Assembly (NCBI RefSeq): GCF_964340395.1
Contig: NC_135563.1
Location: forward strand, 12,765,651 to 12,829,650
Length of the DNA: 64,000 nt
DNA from: Glandiceps talaboti
Taxonomy: Eukaryota; Hemichordata; Enteropneusta; Spengelidae
Reading direction: 5' to 3'
Each line of letters begins with the position of its first letter. The first letter of the stretch is position 1. The notes beneath the pieces are model-generated. The model ran no database searches and was not told the origin of the DNA. It saw nothing but the letters and a program-made list of their open reading frames with translations. The position numbers were made by a program, and so were the translations under genes. Positions 12,426-24,708 of this stretch are shown in pieces.

Positions 12426-15400
12426 ACTGTTCCGTGTGTTATGTAGATTCTTGCTTGACGTAGAACGTAGCGTGCGATTGGTTGTATATGGCTGAAGACA
12501 TTTACATACAAAAAAGGAGTCAATGATGAGATATCATGTTGGTTAGCAGTGGAAATTGTTGTCATTCCTGAAGAACTGACAACCTGTATAAACTAATGAT
12601 GACTGGATATATTAGGTTTACTTTAAATTTTTTGTTACGAGTGACGATACTTGTCGCTGTATTTTAAGCATACTGTGAGGAAGTCCGTATATAAGCCTTT
12701 TTATTTATCATGGATGCAGGCTTCAATTTAACATACAAATGAAAGTGAATCGGAGGAGAAAATACACGAAATTACTCGATTATCATCTACATGTTGATGA
12801 AACAGCAAGGTGTGGTGACGAATTCATTTCCTCAAAGTGGTGAATTGTAACTAGCTAGACGTTTCAGTGCTAAACTGTCGTATGAGGAGGGGGGAACTAT
12901 CGCTCACTGTCTTGCGACTTAGGTAGGGTGGTCTCGTGTATAATTTCGAAGTGAGGTTCCAATTGTACAGACCGTGTTTACAACTCAAAGTACTGGAAAT
13001 GAAGCGAGAAAGCAAGCATGGTGTACTTGTGTTATGCAAATTGGAAGTAAACTCCTCCCATTACAAGTTTTTTATGAACTTACAGTCATTTATTGTGGCA
13101 CAAAACTGGAAATATTATTGGACGACAGTGATCTGATCCAGATGATTGGTCTTACTATTAGGTAGACATTTGTTACAACATAGTGCATTACAAGACTAGC
13201 ATTTGAAAGGTTTGAAGTTTACAGATTTAGCATACCTTGCACATCTGGTACTACAAGATCCCTTTGTCCAGTACAATTGCTTTTAATGGTTCTACATTCT
13301 AGCACATCAGTCTAAACGACCTACCAATACCAATCACTCTCAATGTACCATCAATATAAAATGGCTGATACAAAGAGGGTGATCAAAGGCGGTTTTTAAA
13401 TAGATGGTCTTAACATGGAAAAACATTCATTCCACTAGGAGTTCTCAAAGTTTATATCACAAAACCACTTAGACTACCAGCATATTCATAAAAGGTCGAC
13501 ACGAGTAAAGAAGGATCGTTTATCTCAACTGACGTCAATAGTACATTGACAGCCGACAGTAAACCCAGCCTGAATCTTGCAATAAAACAAACCAAGCCAA
13601 CTGTTTAAAGGTTTCTTTGATATTTCCATTCCATCGAATCACTTTGAATATTAGTAAGTATAGCTTATATTATGCTGCGGGTAATCAAAACTTATTTTAT
13701 GGTCTACTGTCACTGTAAATGTCGACAGCCTGAGGTCTAAGCTTTCAAATCTTTGAAAATGATTTAGTAATAGAAAACTAGCATTCATTGAGATATTTAT
13801 AATAGCGCTTAATCTGAAGTGTTCTTCCCCTAGATTCCTTTTCAAGGCTAATAAAATGGCTGTTAATTTGAAGAGAGGTTCTGAAGACTTTATTTAAAGG
13901 GTTAAAACCTGCAGTTGCACATTCACATAAACCAGTTTGCCCTTTTAAGTAATGGTAACCCCTCCCTAATTTAATCTGATGCGTCTCCATTCATAAGGAC
14001 TCACAGATGCACACTCTTGGACACGTATGAAATGTCCATCTCATTACGATTAATACAAAATATTTGTTTTCTCGAAAGTATGAGCCGTGATATAGTGAAA
14101 TCAAAGCACTATATTTAAACCAGAGTAGGTTGCATCGCAGTCGGTTTAATTACGATTATTTCAGCGAAAACTATAATCATTATATCCAGGAGGCAACGCG
14201 CCATCATTGTTAATTACCGCCTTTGACGTTACTGAACTTGCAATTGTTATTAAATTAAAAGCAACCATACGCACATCACCATGTCACTCGGTTATTAAGT
14301 TCACATTTTTTTACCCATACTTTCAAATAGCATACGAGTTTAGACATGTTAGTTTTCATTAAGTTGTGACCAGTTCTGCACTTTAGCTGGCTTATGTTTT
14401 AAACTAGCATATGTGTGTCTTTTCCCGTTTCTAACTTTATTAAATTTCAAGAATTTAAAGACTTTTACATCGGTATTTTGATATTCTAAGAACTTCATCC
14501 AGTTGACGCTCAAGGGTAGTGTGTTGTGCATCTTAATGTTCGCATACGTTTTGGAAGATTTACAAACAAGAGTTTGACACTAAAACAACCAAAATTTCGT
14601 GGTTTTTTTTTAAAGCATCATGTGTAATCCCAAAGTATGTCTTGGTCTGATTTGTGTTGTCTTGTACCGACTAGATTCTCTTTTTGTCTCTTGTTGCTCA
14701 GTGACGTGCTACATGTACGGCCGTTCAACGTGCTCGACTAGATCCCCACAACCGTTTTACGGAATGCTTAATAAGCAACAACGGACAGAAAGAAAAGCAA
14801 ATCGGTACAAGCGAATAGATATATCAAACCAAGATACACACGATTCTTGAAAACAATACACGATATCTTGGGATTCTACTGCCAAACTCGTTTGCAAACA
14901 TAGAGAATGGAAATAGGCGTCGGCGACATTAATATAAGACATATTGTAGTACACACTAATGAACTAATATGCCCTTTGAAGACAAATTCTGAATGATGTA
15001 TTCTTTGTATATGTTAAATGCACTCTATATATAACCCTTACAGTATGTTGAGTCATGCTGCAGGCTCTAACTAGGCTAGGAAATTTTGATGACGGCACGT
15101 CTCCTGATGATAGAAAATGTCACCTGAAGTAGGTCAGACAAGCTATATGAATCAGAAATAGAAATGTTGATATCGCATGGTATTGTGATCGATTGATTAT
15201 TATATAAGAGTTGATAAAATAAGTTGATAAAAGTGAATCTGAAGAATGTTCCTTTTGCAATTTTCACTCATCATACTTAATAAATTAATTAGTTAAAACA
15301 GGTATAATATTATATGAATCATCATGTAAATTTGTCGATATCTTTAGACACAAATTAGTGGTGATAAATACAATAATTGTTATAGCTGTGGTAATGAACT

Positions 15401-16000
15401 ACACCGTCACAATATCTCAAATATCAACATTGGAACGAGATCTTCCATCTGCATGTATTTGTTTGCCCGTGTTAACAAACAGTCATTTCCTTTTTATGCA
15501 TTATTTATTGAAAACAGAGTACGTCCAATGTTTGGATAACTATTAACACAGGGACTGGTTTAACATATCATTAAACATTCCAATAGAATTGAGGTGTTCG
15601 AAACACACTGAATCCTGGTCATAAGAGCTTAGCATTTGGGCATTTTCTACAACAATTTACTCTAAAACAGCACACATCAAAGGGCCGTCTAACACGGATT
15701 GACAGTTCGGGTAGTCTACACGACTGGTATTTTCGGTGACCAACACCCTGTACAATTCTGACTCTCCGACGCCCCAGCGGTGGTAGTCGCTCGATCATGG
15801 ATGGGTGGGTACCCCGGCTTGTTAGCGAAATTTCATATGTACCCCTTTTCCAGTTAATATTTCAATGAAAAAGAACCCCCCCCGTATACTGAATCTGGGA
15901 GAAAATCACTTCAAAAACCTCCTTTTTCCGAAATCCGGGAGGTTTTGCCTTCAACTAGCTCTGGATTTCTACACTACGGGGTTTCGACACATACACTGCA

Positions 16001-16119
<119 letters not shown>

Positions 16120-16612
16120 ACTCGTGATAAATGCTATCATGTCACCGATATTTCCTTTTGAAAAATTACAGCCTAAATATTTGTCGTACGGTGGCGCTAT
16201 GCAAACTCTGGATGAGAGCAATACAATTTTTGTGATCAGAGGGACCGTCGGACTTATGGCTAGTTAGGAATATAAAATATAAACAAATAATGCATCGACT
16301 TAATCATATGACGGGCTACCAAATGCACACAGAGTCCATTCTTATGCAGATGCATAAACTGGGCTGAGTTACATAACATGACAGCGATATTTTCAGTCAG
16401 TGCCTCTCGAAATGTTCGCTTTGTCAGATTAATGAAACTATAGCACCTTCAATATGTTATCTTTTTCATTTTATTTGCAATATGCAAGCTTTCCCAATGG
16501 GATACATACCAGAAGAAATATTTATGAAGTATAATCGACAATACCACAACATACATGTATGAAAATACACCACCACCACCTTATTAGAAGGTAACATATT
16601 TATATCTCAGAC

Positions 16613-16703
16613 GTATATATATATGTATATATATAAGTGTCTCGATGGAGAGAACAGTGCTCGATGCAAATATTAAGTATATATATATATATATATATAT
16701 ATA
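16613..16703. repeat. Two TA tracts separated by about 40 bp
   Basis: TATATATATGTATATATATA at 16614-16633 and a purer (TA)n at 16678-16703. Confidence 0.85.
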
Positions 16704-19700
16704 GCTGCATTACATATATTGTATATGTGCTTACTGTACTTGTGGACATCGGTAATGTGAAATCAAAAATATACATTTTACAATTTTACAATTTATTAAA
16801 CAAAATAACGTAATTGTTGGTAATGCCTTCTTTTAGCATTGTGTCGTGATAATATAAGGTATGTTCAAAAAGAGGTGTACTAACGTATTCAGAAATCTAG
16901 TAATCAAATTTATCAATAGAGACGTGATCCAAGAATAACAAGTGAATGGTTCATGTTCACCTTGGTTCTGAGATTTCGTGAATTTGGTGTTTGCTTTATA
17001 TAGATTTGATTTAAACTTGGGAAGATGTACTTGATGAAAAGAAATATAATTAGTTTCTTAGCTTTTAATGTAAGTTGACAACAATGTTCGCAGTTTATCA
17101 CCATTTCACGTCAAGGTATCAGGAATGCAGTCATTGGATACATGCAATGCCAATTCCACAGTTTCTATGATAGTACTGTCTGTACTGTCTCGTTTAGAGA
17201 AGATCCATAATCTATTTTGGCTAGGAGATTCGTGTAGCATGCCCTCTTGAGGATGAAACATGAACGAAGGTTTATGTGCTGAAGTCATTGTATATTGTCT
17301 TAGTGCAATTGTCAAACGAATTGGGAAATGTATTTCGACTGAACCATATTTAAAAAAGAAGAAGATAATAATATCTATATTGAGATAAACGAACTATTTG
17401 AACATGATTACACTCGGGTATGGTGTCGCGAAGATAAATTTAGTTTAAGTGGCACATACACTTTTGAAAGAGAATACGTCATACTACGTCGTGAAAAGTA
17501 AGTGTAAGTTCTATGTTGTGAAAAAAAATGTGATTGTAATTGTGGTCTGAGGACATTCCGAGTCTTCCTGTCAATCGGCCTAACGTATCTTTAAAGATAA
17601 ATTTATCTGCGTAGGCTAATGAGGTCACACAGGATATTTTCTCTTTTTCCTGATATTTCAAGGTGATAAATGTGTATTTACAGCCGACTATTTCATTATT
17701 TAAACTAGAGATCCACTAAACTGCAATAAAAGCAAAACTAACCTGGAGAGAAAACAGTTGAAAGAGAATATTAATCTACACCAAGTACTAAATTGTACTG
17801 ATTAAAATACAGGCATTGTATTATTCAAATATGTGAGTTCATATATACGGACAGCTAGTTCTAAATGAGGAAGTTGTAGTCGATCTACACCTTACAAGAA
17901 AAGTTGAAAATGAATACACTTACGACAAAAATAAATTGCGTGATTTATACACAGTCTTAGGTATTGTACAACATATTATGTAAATGTTTCAATTTAAACA
18001 TGTTACAGATACTTTATACACATTTTTTTCAATTGCTTAAAAAACACGATTATACCGTATATACAGTAGTAACAAACCTCCCGGTACATATAGCGTATGA
18101 TTGAAGAAGAAATAACAGCTGTCTCTTCTTGTAATATGTTGTTCATACAAACATCTAAACACTTCAAAGTGACTTACGACACCAGTAAATTACTCAAGCT
18201 TTCGGTTTACTAAGATAGACGCAAACTAAATACATTGTTCTTAAACACGTGGTAGATTACACACGTGGGTGATAGCGGTTCCTCTGTCGTGTGATTCTAA
18301 TCAATTAACATAGTGATTAACATGGTGTAAACATTGGAAGTCCCAAAACAGCACTGCAAGTTCGTGGAACTGTAAATAGACTAGTTTTCAGAGACTATAA
18401 TAAATCAATGTCCATTCAATAGTTTATCACTGTCGTATCAACATGTTGTCACAATAGTTTTAGTTTGTGTATATCTTAGAAAACCAAAAGCTCAACTATC
18501 ATCGTAATATCTACGTTACTTATTAGCGATAAATGGGCGCCATCTACTGTTCGCTTTTTGAGTGCATTTAACATCCAGTACCAAAATGTCGACTGCTGTG
18601 TGGCAAGTCTATAAGCTTAGCTATCAATCAGTTTACAGTGCTAACTAAAGATAACATATTGTGTCACCCTCAGCGTGCCTACACAATTGTATCAAGTGTG
18701 ATATCATGAAATTGATTTCTGGTGTTCTCATTAGCATCACATGTCGGCACTGTCCAGAAGGTTTCAAACTGGTAGTACTGTTATTCAGATACAATCAATA
18801 ACGCGATAGGTTTTGCGATGAATTTAAAACCTAAAATGTCTATAAAGCTTCAATGGGTGTACATGTAAGTTTGACATTGTAAGATATTGCCTTACACTAC
18901 ACCGACTGTTTATCTAGTAATCCCACTATGATTTATCATTTATATTTGACAATTAACTATGAATGCGTCTCATAAATTGATATACTGCATTATATATGTT
19001 CAAGAATACATTTGTATCTCGATTTTAGCTATGCCCTGCTTCAAAACCACATTCTGGTACGTCGACCATAACGAACTATCCTAAAAGTAATTGGAACCAT
19101 AAACACTCTACCTTTTTACGACAGTAGTATAAGTTATAGGACAATTTAAGATCTTGCTCATCACATCGTATCAAATGTGTGACTTGGGCATTATACATCA
19201 ACTCGTAACCAGTATGTGTGGTCACGCTACTACCATCTTTATTACCAAGAGATAGAGAAAGTGCATTACGGCGACTTTATTCAAAGGCTAACACTGGCAA
19301 TAAATGTCATATTGGAACAACAAAATACTTCGAAAATCCCTTGAAGGGGTCAAAATTTGTTTACAAGTATACGCTGCAAACTGCACGTTGCAACGCATGA
19401 ACATTAAACCAGTGATTCATTATCCCCTCAAACAATCAAATCACAACTCTCAGGAACTATAGATAAACTGTGATTAAAGCCTTCATTAAACATTGAACAT
19501 CACGGGGCATTGACCTACAAACCGTACTAGAAATAAAATATTAACCCCATGAAATAACGACCTATCCGTCCTCAGATCCCAACTCAAAACATGAGTTATG
19601 AGTTAAAGAAGAGTGTCGATCAGGTCATATTCATTATTTGTTTGAACATCTGTTATCGCCAGTATTATTAGGCTTGCCATTATTTCAGCTGACAATCCAG

Positions 19701-21896
19701 CTTAAATATATTTCTATATCTTCGTGAACTATTATCGTTTCAAATGGGGATCGGAGAAAATTTTTTGTAATCAAAAGTATGGCCTGCAAGTATGATAAAT
19801 ACATTTGTTATTTTCCGACGCTGATGTTCCAATTTTGAGGACTTTAGCGCGGACAGGAAGATTATTCCCGAAATGTCAGTTTTGATAACCCTCCTTCGAC
19901 CGTAGACATTCTTTTTACAACTAAGATTCTTGTGTTAGACAGTAATATGACTCAGTTTTTAAAGTGATCAAGGGTTGTTATTTCCTCAGTAAAATACATG
20001 TAGAAATGTTACATGTGTTAGCCATACAATATAACTTAAAGGAACCCATTTAAAGGTATCACAACTAAGCAGTTTGTGCCTACGTCTGTATTGATATCAG
20101 TAACATTCAGAGTAAAATTATAACATCTACAACCTTACTCACTTTCATGCTCTCATTACACTAAATACCGATAACACACTGAGTATTCAGCTTCATATGT
20201 TGTAATTCTTCTCAGAATACAAAAGGAATAACAAATTTCATCGTCGTTACAGCCGATAGCTTGGCGTATAAAAGTTAAGTAATGATGTCCACATCCTTTG
20301 CTTCTGAGTCACAAAACAATTCGAGATGAACAATAAACCCGGTTGTTATACAGCTGGTATTTATCAACAACACCATTCACTTTAATATAACAATATATCT
20401 ATATACTAACATATAGTGTTAAATAATTACTTTGTTTAGTATTCTTAACATTATTACTTACATTATGAATGACAGAAAGATTGATAATTAATGCAAAAAG
20501 TGTACATCATTTGTGCCCCGAATACCGTAAACATAAAACATCTTATCTCTGAAATGACATAATAACCATTTAAGTCTCCTATAGTTTGAAAATTATTCAA
20601 TTTACAAATATTTCTCATATATACAGAATGAATTATGTATTTAAATGATGTCAAAAGTTAACATTTTTAACTTCTGATAGCAATATATAAATATTAAATA
20701 CTTACATAAAACGGTTACTGTGATATTTAAACATGTTTCAATGAATACAATAATATGTGCAACCTTTTATATGAAACAAAAATAACCCAAGAAAAAAATT
20801 CAGTTTTGACCCGTGTCTATCAAAGTTATCAAAACCAAAAAACTGTTTAACCTTGAAGCAAAAATATATATCAGAGTTTTTTAATACTAATTGTTACAAT
20901 TCAGTGAGTGTTATGAAGGACCGAATCAAATACATTGCCCGGGTAAATGGTCCGTGCAAATTTGTGCCAGGGTTCAACTATGGTGCAAGAAAACGTTCTT
21001 CTTGATAGCTGTCGTATTCTTCACATTTAATGGTGATGCTCCGTATAGCTTCTCTCTTTTTTATTTATTTCTCTCGCTCGGCAAATTCGCAGCTACACTT
21101 ATTAGACAGTCTTCCAGTAAACCTTTAAAAGTAGATATATAATTTGTACTGTCACTTCATAAATCGCATTGACTTGATTACCTTTATTAGAAACACCCTT
21201 TTAATTATATTGGTTTACTCATCACAGTCTGTCCTAGACAATTACTGTGAACGGTACACAAAAACCACGAATACATTTACGAACTTCAAGGCACTGCAGC
21301 AACCAACACATTAAAATAATGGGCTGTGTCCAAGGCCCCTTCTTCAGTGATTTCTTTTTACACAACGTACACAATCCATACATGAAACATGACATCACAC
21401 AGTTCACTACACAGGTTGCATTAAATACTGGTTAATGGCGCAGGTCTGCTAGCCAAGGTAATTAAATTTTGTAAACTGTATTAATCACAATTAAAACTCC
21501 CCATTGCTCTCAACACAAATGATGTTTTTTAACAATCCTGTTCTTGAAGCACCCTCGAAGTCCCGTCTCTACACCGTTTCAATCTTTTCAGTGCTATCAT
21601 ATTTTGTTTGCACCAACATAATTGTATTTTTTGATGTTTGTGTTTCCATCGACGTCTGTTTCGTCCTGAGAACGCAAGTTTGGGAAAAAAGAAAAGAAAA
21701 ATCGGTTATAAAAGAACACGAAGATGAAATGGTCGTTGGATCAGCTTTCAATATTACAGATACTTTGCATGATGTCACTTCGATCGCAGTCACACAGAAG
21801 AAGTTAAAATGTTTAACTTAAAGCAGCAAGGTAATCGTGCAACAATTAATATAGTCTCCTCATGCATCCACACGTTATCCATAAATGTTTAGCCGC

Positions 21897-21902
21897 TTTA
21901 TT
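21897..21902 (-). promoter_or_regulatory. Candidate poly(A) signal of the GPCR gene
   Basis: AATAAA on the minus strand, 106 bases after the TAA stop. A GT-rich stretch (AACGTGTGGATG) follows within about 30 bases, as expected for a cleavage and polyadenylation site. A short 3' UTR of about 125 bases would result. The hexamer is frequent in AT-rich DNA, so this is plausible rather than shown. Confidence 0.4.
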
Positions 21903-22007
21903 AGGAAGCAAGACATTCCCATGCTGTTAATAATTAACATATCTGGTTTCTTCATGCACCACAACTACATGTTAATTCATCCGGTGCGTTAAGTTGTAAC
22001 AAGTCCT

Positions 22008-22951
22008 TTAACACTTTGAAACAGTACTTATGCTACGCTGACTCATTCTTAGGCTTGATCGAGAAACAGTTGTTAGTATCGTACCAGACCTTCCAAGTTT
22101 GCGTTTCCTCATTCCAACGGCGTGAAGAAATGCGGTACGAAACTTGCTGGATGCAATGTTGTACACAACGGGATTGACAGCCGAATTTAAGTAGAACATC
22201 ACTCTGAAAAATATGACTATGCTCAGATGACCTTTAACCCCAAGGGATGATAGCTGTTCCTCCGTGGCAAATGAGAAGTATAGATTAACCACGCGTTCTG
22301 GGAGTAAACAGAGAAAGAACAAGGTAACAACAGTGAGGAGCATGTACACAACACGGCGCCGGGCTCCTTTCGACGCGAGAGCGGAGGAGTTAGACATTAA
22401 CTTCTGCTCTTGGGGATGATCATCCTTCTCGTTGGTATGATCGTGATTGTGCTTGGTCAGTGTTTGTCTCGATGTTGTTAACCTGTGATTGGCTTTGTAT
22501 TTGGAAATTTCATTGTTAGTGGATGTTCTTGATCTGGCAATTGTCATTGAGTCTTCAGACTTTAAAGTTGGGTTTGCGTAGTTCAGGGTCCGGATGATGT
22601 TGAAATAAAGTATGCTGAGCAGGAACATTGGTAGTGCAAAGAACACTAATGGAATCACAAACATCATATATATGGCAGATGCAAGATTCATGGTATATGT
22701 GCGACAGTCATACACGATATTTCCGTCAGCATCATGGCGTGGTTCATGAACAGTTGACATTATATTTGGCACAGTTGATAGACTGGCTACAATCCAGATC
22801 AGAAAGCATATTTTGATTGTCTTTCCGGGAGTGCACTTGTACTGAGCTTTCAATGGATAGCAGATGGCATAGAAACGCTCTATTGCCAATGAAACCAAAG
22901 TCAGGACGGAGGCATGCGCTGTTGTTCTATCTAGAAATGGACTCAGCTTGC
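22008..22951 (-). CDS. Neuropeptide-type class A GPCR, coding exon 2 (TM3-TM7 and C-tail); TRH/GHS-receptor-like
   Basis: Second and last coding exon: 2 bases completing C112, residues 113-425, then TAA at 22008-22010. The acceptor is a pyrimidine-rich TTATTTCTCTTTCAG. Landmarks: TM3 with AHASVLT and E136-R137-F138 in place of DRY; TM4 about 157-176; loop 2 cysteine C194, the disulphide partner of C112; TM5 about 203-227; a long third intracellular loop about 229-311 that is basic at its end (KGARRR) and rich in His, Asp and Lys around 278-295; TM6 about 312-336, with C326-L-L-P329 where CWxP is usual; TM7 with NSAVNPVVY (N371-P372, Y375); helix 8 KFRTAF; a Ser/Thr/Arg-rich tail. From family knowledge, the post-DRY segment (YAICYPLKAQYKCT) and TM7-helix 8 most resemble thyrotropin-releasing hormone and growth-hormone-secretagogue receptors, with orexin receptors next. 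The exact ligand is unknown. Total length of 425 residues is normal for the group. Confidence 0.95.
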
Positions 22952-23814
22952 CTGAAAGAGAAATAAGTAGAAAAGGTATTAATTAAGATAAATAGTACTA
23001 TCTTCAATTAGGCGTAATACTGTAAAAATGCATTGGTTACACTGTCACAGCTATACTTGTTAATAGATAACTGTTGAACTTCCAATCTAAAACGTTTATG
23101 CAGGGGCTAGTCTCATTGAGGTAGCAATTTCAAGGTTAGTAAGGTCAATACAAATTGGCTTATATCCACACTGGTGGTATTATATTTTATTTCCTCTCTC
23201 CAACATTTGAAGACGGAGATTAAACACCGTCTGTACTACTGTACTGAATAAGGTTAACTAGTTTATAGTCTGGGCAATGACCCGCAAATGTATGTGTTTT
23301 CAGCTGTATACGTCATCACTCATGAAGTCGACGTTACTAAAGCACACAACGATGCACACATGCTCATTACATGTAATTGCCCTAGGGCCAACTGATGGGG
23401 AGCGGTAAAGTTAAACTACGATGGCCGATGTCTCGTAAACGAATAATTACAAATACAAATTCCTTTATAGTCATGTTATTACTTCGGTTCATTAGTCATG
23501 TTATTACAACGAGAAGTCGAATTAGGAAGAGAGTAATACGTTTTGATGAAAGTTTTAAAAGTTACATTGTTATCCATTGAAAACCCATTCAGAGATTGAT
23601 TGTCAGTGAGTGAAAAGTTGTTTACGATCAATACGTAGTAAAAACTCTTCAGTAATAATGATGCAATGACTACTTAAGTCTTGGTCCAAAGGAATATTGA
23701 GTATTTCGCAAATGGAATATGTTTTATCTGTCTGAACTTAAGGTACTCAAGTATTTTATCGATTTCTTTATGGTCGTTTGAATTGTATGTCAAAGTTGAC
23801 ACGTATACTTTCAG

Positions 23815-24363
23815 AGAGACCAGTAGAATGTTAGTGCTGACATTAAAAGAGTTATGTCAGGGGAATAAAGAATCTTTTAAATCGGGCGTAAGATACTGCA
23901 CTTTACACATTCGCTGATCATTGAAAACATTTTTGGCAAATATTAAACACGCATTCCCTGGCCATGAGGACATCATAGACCTCTACCTCCCAGAAGACTT
24001 TAATGAACGACTATTTCTCTTGGCAGAAAGCCGATGGGATTGTTACACAAAGAGTACAAGGATGATGTTTCTTCTTATTATACCATGCACAAGCCAAGAT
24101 ATTTTCTTTCAACAGAAAATTTAGATTATTTACCCTGGTCATTCTACGCCACGACAGCCCGTGTGTACGTCACTGCGGTTCTGTGGTACTCTGAATATGA
24201 GTCAAAACTCTCCAAACCGCCGTTAGTTTACAAGATTGTTCATGAGTTATGCTTGAGGAGGTGTAATTATATTATTTCCCAATACTTCTCTTTTTTCAGC
24301 CGGAAAATACTCGTTATAATATGTGAATGGCCAAATCATTGTGACGTTTTGGTTGAAAATTAG
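23815..24363 (+). pseudogene. Degenerate coding fragment with in-frame stop and frameshift, unidentified
   Basis: It lies in the GPCR intron on the opposite strand. After an acceptor-like ACTTTCAG at 23807-23814, a protein-like frame reads MLVLTLKELCQGNKES, meets TGA at 23915-23917, and continues in the same frame with ANIKHAFPGHEDIIDLYLP. At about 24030 the protein-like reading moves to another frame (LLHKEYKDDVSSYY, then LPWSFYATTARVYVTAVLWY) up to the TAG at 24361-24363. Base composition is less AT-rich than the flanks. One stop and one frameshift fit a decayed gene or retrocopy. I do not recognise the family, and part of the apparent continuity could be chance. Confidence 0.28.
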
Positions 24364-24687
24364 TTATTCACTGTTTTTTGACATGGAAATATTTTATTGT
24401 TGTTTTCTTAGAACTGAATAGTAAGTATAGTATGGCACTTATAGTTCCATGAAATGCCTTTGTTACCAATTAAACCGAGGAACGTCATCACCAGTTATCA
24501 ACCTACACACTCTAAAATGATATGCACATCAAAAATATATCACAGTGCGTGATTAGTCATAATTTCTGAAAGGCGTTAATAGATCTGGTAATGTGCTTCG
24601 ATTTATGAATTTTTTTAAAGATTAAACTTGAAATAAATATAAACCAGGGAATCGATAGTTCAAATTAGGAGGCGAAAGATGTATATG

Positions 24688-24708
24688 CACACACACACAC
24701 ACACACAC
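24688..24708. repeat. (CA)n microsatellite
   Basis: Ten CA units. AGGCGAAA occurs on both sides. Confidence 0.9.

Noticed and set aside
20891-21142. 83-codon plus-strand ORF
   Set aside because: Both strands give equally protein-like short readings here and neither shows a domain or splice signals; treated as chance.
22628-22816. Plus-strand ORF opposite the receptor
   Set aside because: Antisense shadow of GPCR exon 2.
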